Shown here: piece by piece, positions 62,436-64,000 of the stretch
How the letters are laid out: every line of letters begins with the position of its first letter
How positions within the stretch are numbered: the stretch's first letter is position 1
Origin: Nitrosomonas eutropha
GTDB taxonomy: Bacteria > Pseudomonadota > Gammaproteobacteria > Burkholderiales > Nitrosomonadaceae
Reading direction: 5' to 3'
DNA: 64,000 nt
Assembly (NCBI RefSeq): GCF_900116685.1
Contig: NZ_FPBL01000005.1
Location: 97,188-161,187 of the forward strand
Made by a program: the position numbers and the translations under genes
Notes under the pieces: generated by a model
Seen by the model: only the letters and a program-made list of their open reading frames with translations
Databases searched by the model: none
What the model was told of the DNA's origin: nothing

Positions 62436-62538
62436 ATTCCATTTCTAAATCAAAACTAACTTTATCGGCTTCGCCTGGCCGTATTATTTATACTGTCTGC
62501 AGCTCGTCTTCGTGTCATTTTTGATTTGGGAATGGAAT
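62436..62538. mobile_element. MITE-like 103-bp element, copy 2
   Basis: The same 103 bp as 45301-45403 in reverse orientation, with four differences. Its terminal inverted repeats are as in copy 1. It lies in the 392-bp gap between the receiver pseudogene and hipA; the rest of that gap has nothing I recognise except a stretch resembling a tRNA T-arm near 62651-62673. Confidence 0.8.
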
Positions 62539-62681
62539 CAATCGAAAAGCCTGCCGGATTGTAGACCTGCCAGCAGATTTTCTGGTCATGCCGGTTGCGG
62601 GAACAGGCATCAAACTCGTCTGCTCTCCGGGGTCAATTCAATTCCAAAAATCCGGAATCGAACCCGTGTCCGTATAGTGGT

Positions 62682-63671
62682 TCAGACAGAAGGTTCGGCA
62701 ACTGTGTCATTTTCGGTGGCGGGGTCGGTGAGCCGCTGAATCGTCAGGGCGCAGCGTTGTTTAATCAATGTATTGATTTGCTCAACCACGGCGTTGCCGG
62801 CAAAGCCTCGTTCAGGGGCAGACTGGAGCTTGTGCGCCGTGGCTGGCAGTAACTTTGCCAATTCCAGAATGCGCCGTTTGGCCTGGGCTTTGGTAAAGCC
62901 TGTGCTTTCTGCAAACTGCTCCCAGTGCCGTACCTGGATTTCGCTGAACTTGTATTTGCTGCCGATTTTCATCGCCATCTTCGGCGTCAGTGTTGGATAC
63001 ACCGCTGTCGAGAGCGTGTCGTAGAATGGTGCCAGAACGGGGGCCTTGCCTGCCTCTTTGTGTAAGTACAGCAGAGAGAAATTTTTGGCGTGCGCGTCAT
63101 GATTGCCGATCAGCGCATTGAAGATCACGTAGTCGAGCAGTCGCAGAACCTGCGGCGCACTGGGGCGCGTTGCACGGCGCACCAGATCAAAGCATTGAGC
63201 CAGATCGGGGCCACCTTCATTCTGGTATTTCATTTTTGGCACCACACCCAGCGCCTGGCAGAAATCTTCCTGATGCAGGCGTTGCCGCTGCCCCTGGGCA
63301 TCGATCAGTCGGTCGTAGCGCTTAACCAGCAGGAACGAGCGATCCAACACTTGGTGAACTTTTGATTTCGCAGGCGCAAGCTGCGTGGCCTCAGCCAATG
63401 CCATACAGAATCCTTCGTTGATCACGCTGTCTTCAACGGTGCGGATGGCAGGTTTCAGGATGTGGGAGCTCGGCGTGCCATTGAGGGGCAGCCCAATGCG
63501 AGCGCCATCGAATACCACCGGTAGTTTGTCCTGGGCTCCCGCCAAGGAAAGCCGCAAGCCGTCTTTGCCCGCCAGCATGGGGCGAAGCGGTAACTCATCC
63601 AGGATGGCAACGACTTCCTCGTCACTCAGCCATTGAACGTCGTCGTTGCGGATCGGCACAGGCAAAGCCTG
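62682..63671 (-). pseudogene. hipA: HipA-like Ser/Thr kinase toxin, N-terminus lost to an insertion sequence
   Basis: The frame carries the HipA kinase core: SLAGAQDKLPVV near its start, SSHILKPAI, NEGFCMALA, SFLLVKRYDR, the catalytic GNHDAHAKNFSLLY and the metal-binding APFYDT. The C-terminal helical part follows to the stop at 62682. Full HipA is about 440 residues; here the frame runs into the left end of an IS3-type element, leaving about 330 and removing the N-terminal subdomain. No HipB antitoxin is seen; it would lie beyond the element. A TTG at 63665 is the only start-like codon and is probably not functional. Confidence 0.8.
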
Positions 63672-64000
63672 TGTAGTGGTCTAATTTAAACAGACACCTT
63701 GATAGGTGGATTAAATCCACTTTAAGAGGACATATTAATGAAAGCACGCAGGAAATTTGACACCCAATTTAAATTGGAAGTTGTTCACATGATCAAGGAT
63801 CACGACCTTAGTGTGAGCGAGATCTCCAAAATGATGGGGGTGGGGGAAACAGCGATTCGTCGTTGGGTTGCGCAGTATCAGGCGGATCTTAACGGTCAAC
63901 GCGGCATCGGTAAGCCGTTGACACTTGAGCAGCAACGTATTCGAGCCTTGGAGGCAGAGGTTCGACAATTGCGCTCTGATAACGATTTGTTAAAAAAAGC
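63672..64000 (+). mobile_element. Left end of an IS3-family insertion sequence, cut by the window edge
   Basis: The probable end begins TGTAGTGGTCTAATTTAAAC, with the TG common to IS3 elements, directly where the hipA reading frame is lost. The first transposase frame starts 66 bp inside. The right end is outside the window, so neither length nor target duplication can be given. The exact left boundary is an inference from the loss of HipA similarity. Confidence 0.75.
63738..64000 (+). CDS. IS3-family transposase OrfA, 3'-truncated by the window edge
   Basis: The first 87 residues (MKARRKFDTQFKLEVVHMIK) hold a helix-turn-helix (LSVSEISKMMGVGETAIRRWV) and the start of a leucine-zipper-like helix (LEQQRIRALEAEVRQLRSDN), the usual OrfA pattern. 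It binds the element ends; the catalytic DDE part would be in OrfB, made by frameshift, beyond the window. AAGAGGA precedes the ATG. Confidence 0.9.
   Translation, partial: MKARRKFDTQFKLEVVHMIKDHDLSVSEISKMMGVGETAIRRWVAQYQADLNGQRGIGKPLTLEQQRIRALEAEVRQLRSDNDLLKK

Noticed and set aside
62651..62673. Sequence resembling a tRNA T-arm on the minus strand (CGGGTTCGATTCCGG)
   Set aside because: The 5-bp T-stem has two mismatches and no acceptor or anticodon arm is found around it. It could be an old attachment-site remnant but cannot be supported.

Overview
The window looks like a chromosomal segment of a betaproteobacterium, most likely a Nitrosomonas-type ammonia oxidiser. This is judged from recalled protein families, the yajR-ssb / uvrA arrangement, a CNP1-like lipoprotein and short dispersed repeats of a kind I associate with Nitrosomonas. 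No search was run, so the genus is an inference. Most of the segment is a compact housekeeping chromosome with many ATGA-type gene overlaps. One block (about 21.8-28.8 kb) is visibly richer in G+C, and the last 3-4 kb is a debris zone of broken genes and mobile DNA.

Layout. 1-2.66 kb: 3'-truncated nrdA (minus strand) with an NrdR-box-like palindrome in front. 2.9-6.3 kb: a three-domain LplT-PlsC-acyl-ACP ligase (Aas type). 6.7-8.1 kb: speD-speE for spermidine synthesis. 8.2-10.9 kb: an ABC exporter followed directly by a periplasmic cytochrome c. 11.1-13.0 kb: yajR-like MFS and ssb, divergent from uvrA and an overlapping glycerate kinase (13.0-17.2 kb). 17.2-21.7 kb: acnA, a hexose-6-phosphate mutarotase and an NAD(P)H:FMN reductase. 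21.9-28.8 kb: a type I restriction-modification operon, hsdM-rhuM-hsdS-hsdR, in which hsdS is split by an 11-unit AAGC tetranucleotide tract. 29.0-35.1 kb: flhB-flhA-flhF-flhG-fliA. 35.3-40.5 kb: peptide-type ABC permease, double ATPase and prfC. 40.7-41.5 kb: flgM-flgN behind a sigma-28-type promoter. 41.7-46.3 kb: a consensus parS site, mnmG, rsmG, parA and parB, a group usually found near a chromosome origin. 46.5-51.4 kb: a phosphoglucose isomerase-glucokinase fusion, gnd and zwf. 51.5-60.7 kb: HdeD, DedA, TDT, YicC, Tim44-domain, Nudix, NfeD, slipin, CNP1-like and AhpC genes. 60.8-64.0 kb: unrecognised ORFs, a frameshifted receiver-like gene, a MITE-like repeat, a HipA toxin truncated by an insertion sequence, and the start of an IS3-family element.

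How the genes work together. The flagellar block gives the export gate (FlhA/FlhB), the placement and number GTPase/ATPase pair (FlhF/FlhG), the late sigma factor (FliA) and, about 10 kb away, its anti-sigma factor FlgM with the chaperone FlgN. The pgi/glucokinase-gnd-zwf operon carries glucose to glucose-6-phosphate and then either to fructose-6-phosphate or into the oxidative pentose phosphate pathway; no 6-phosphogluconolactonase is seen. parA, parB and parS make a complete chromosome segregation set.

The strongest item for follow-up is the hsdS gene. Loss of one AAGC unit, or gain of two, would join the two reading frames into one full-length specificity subunit of about 419 or 423 residues. 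Changes of three units would instead add or remove one four-residue repeat (SKQA) in the spacer between the two target-recognition domains. One repeat could therefore both switch the system on and off and change the spacing of the DNA site. Second are the Pgi-glucokinase fusion and two families of small inverted-repeat elements, each present in two inverted copies, one of which supplies the last base of the parA stop codon.
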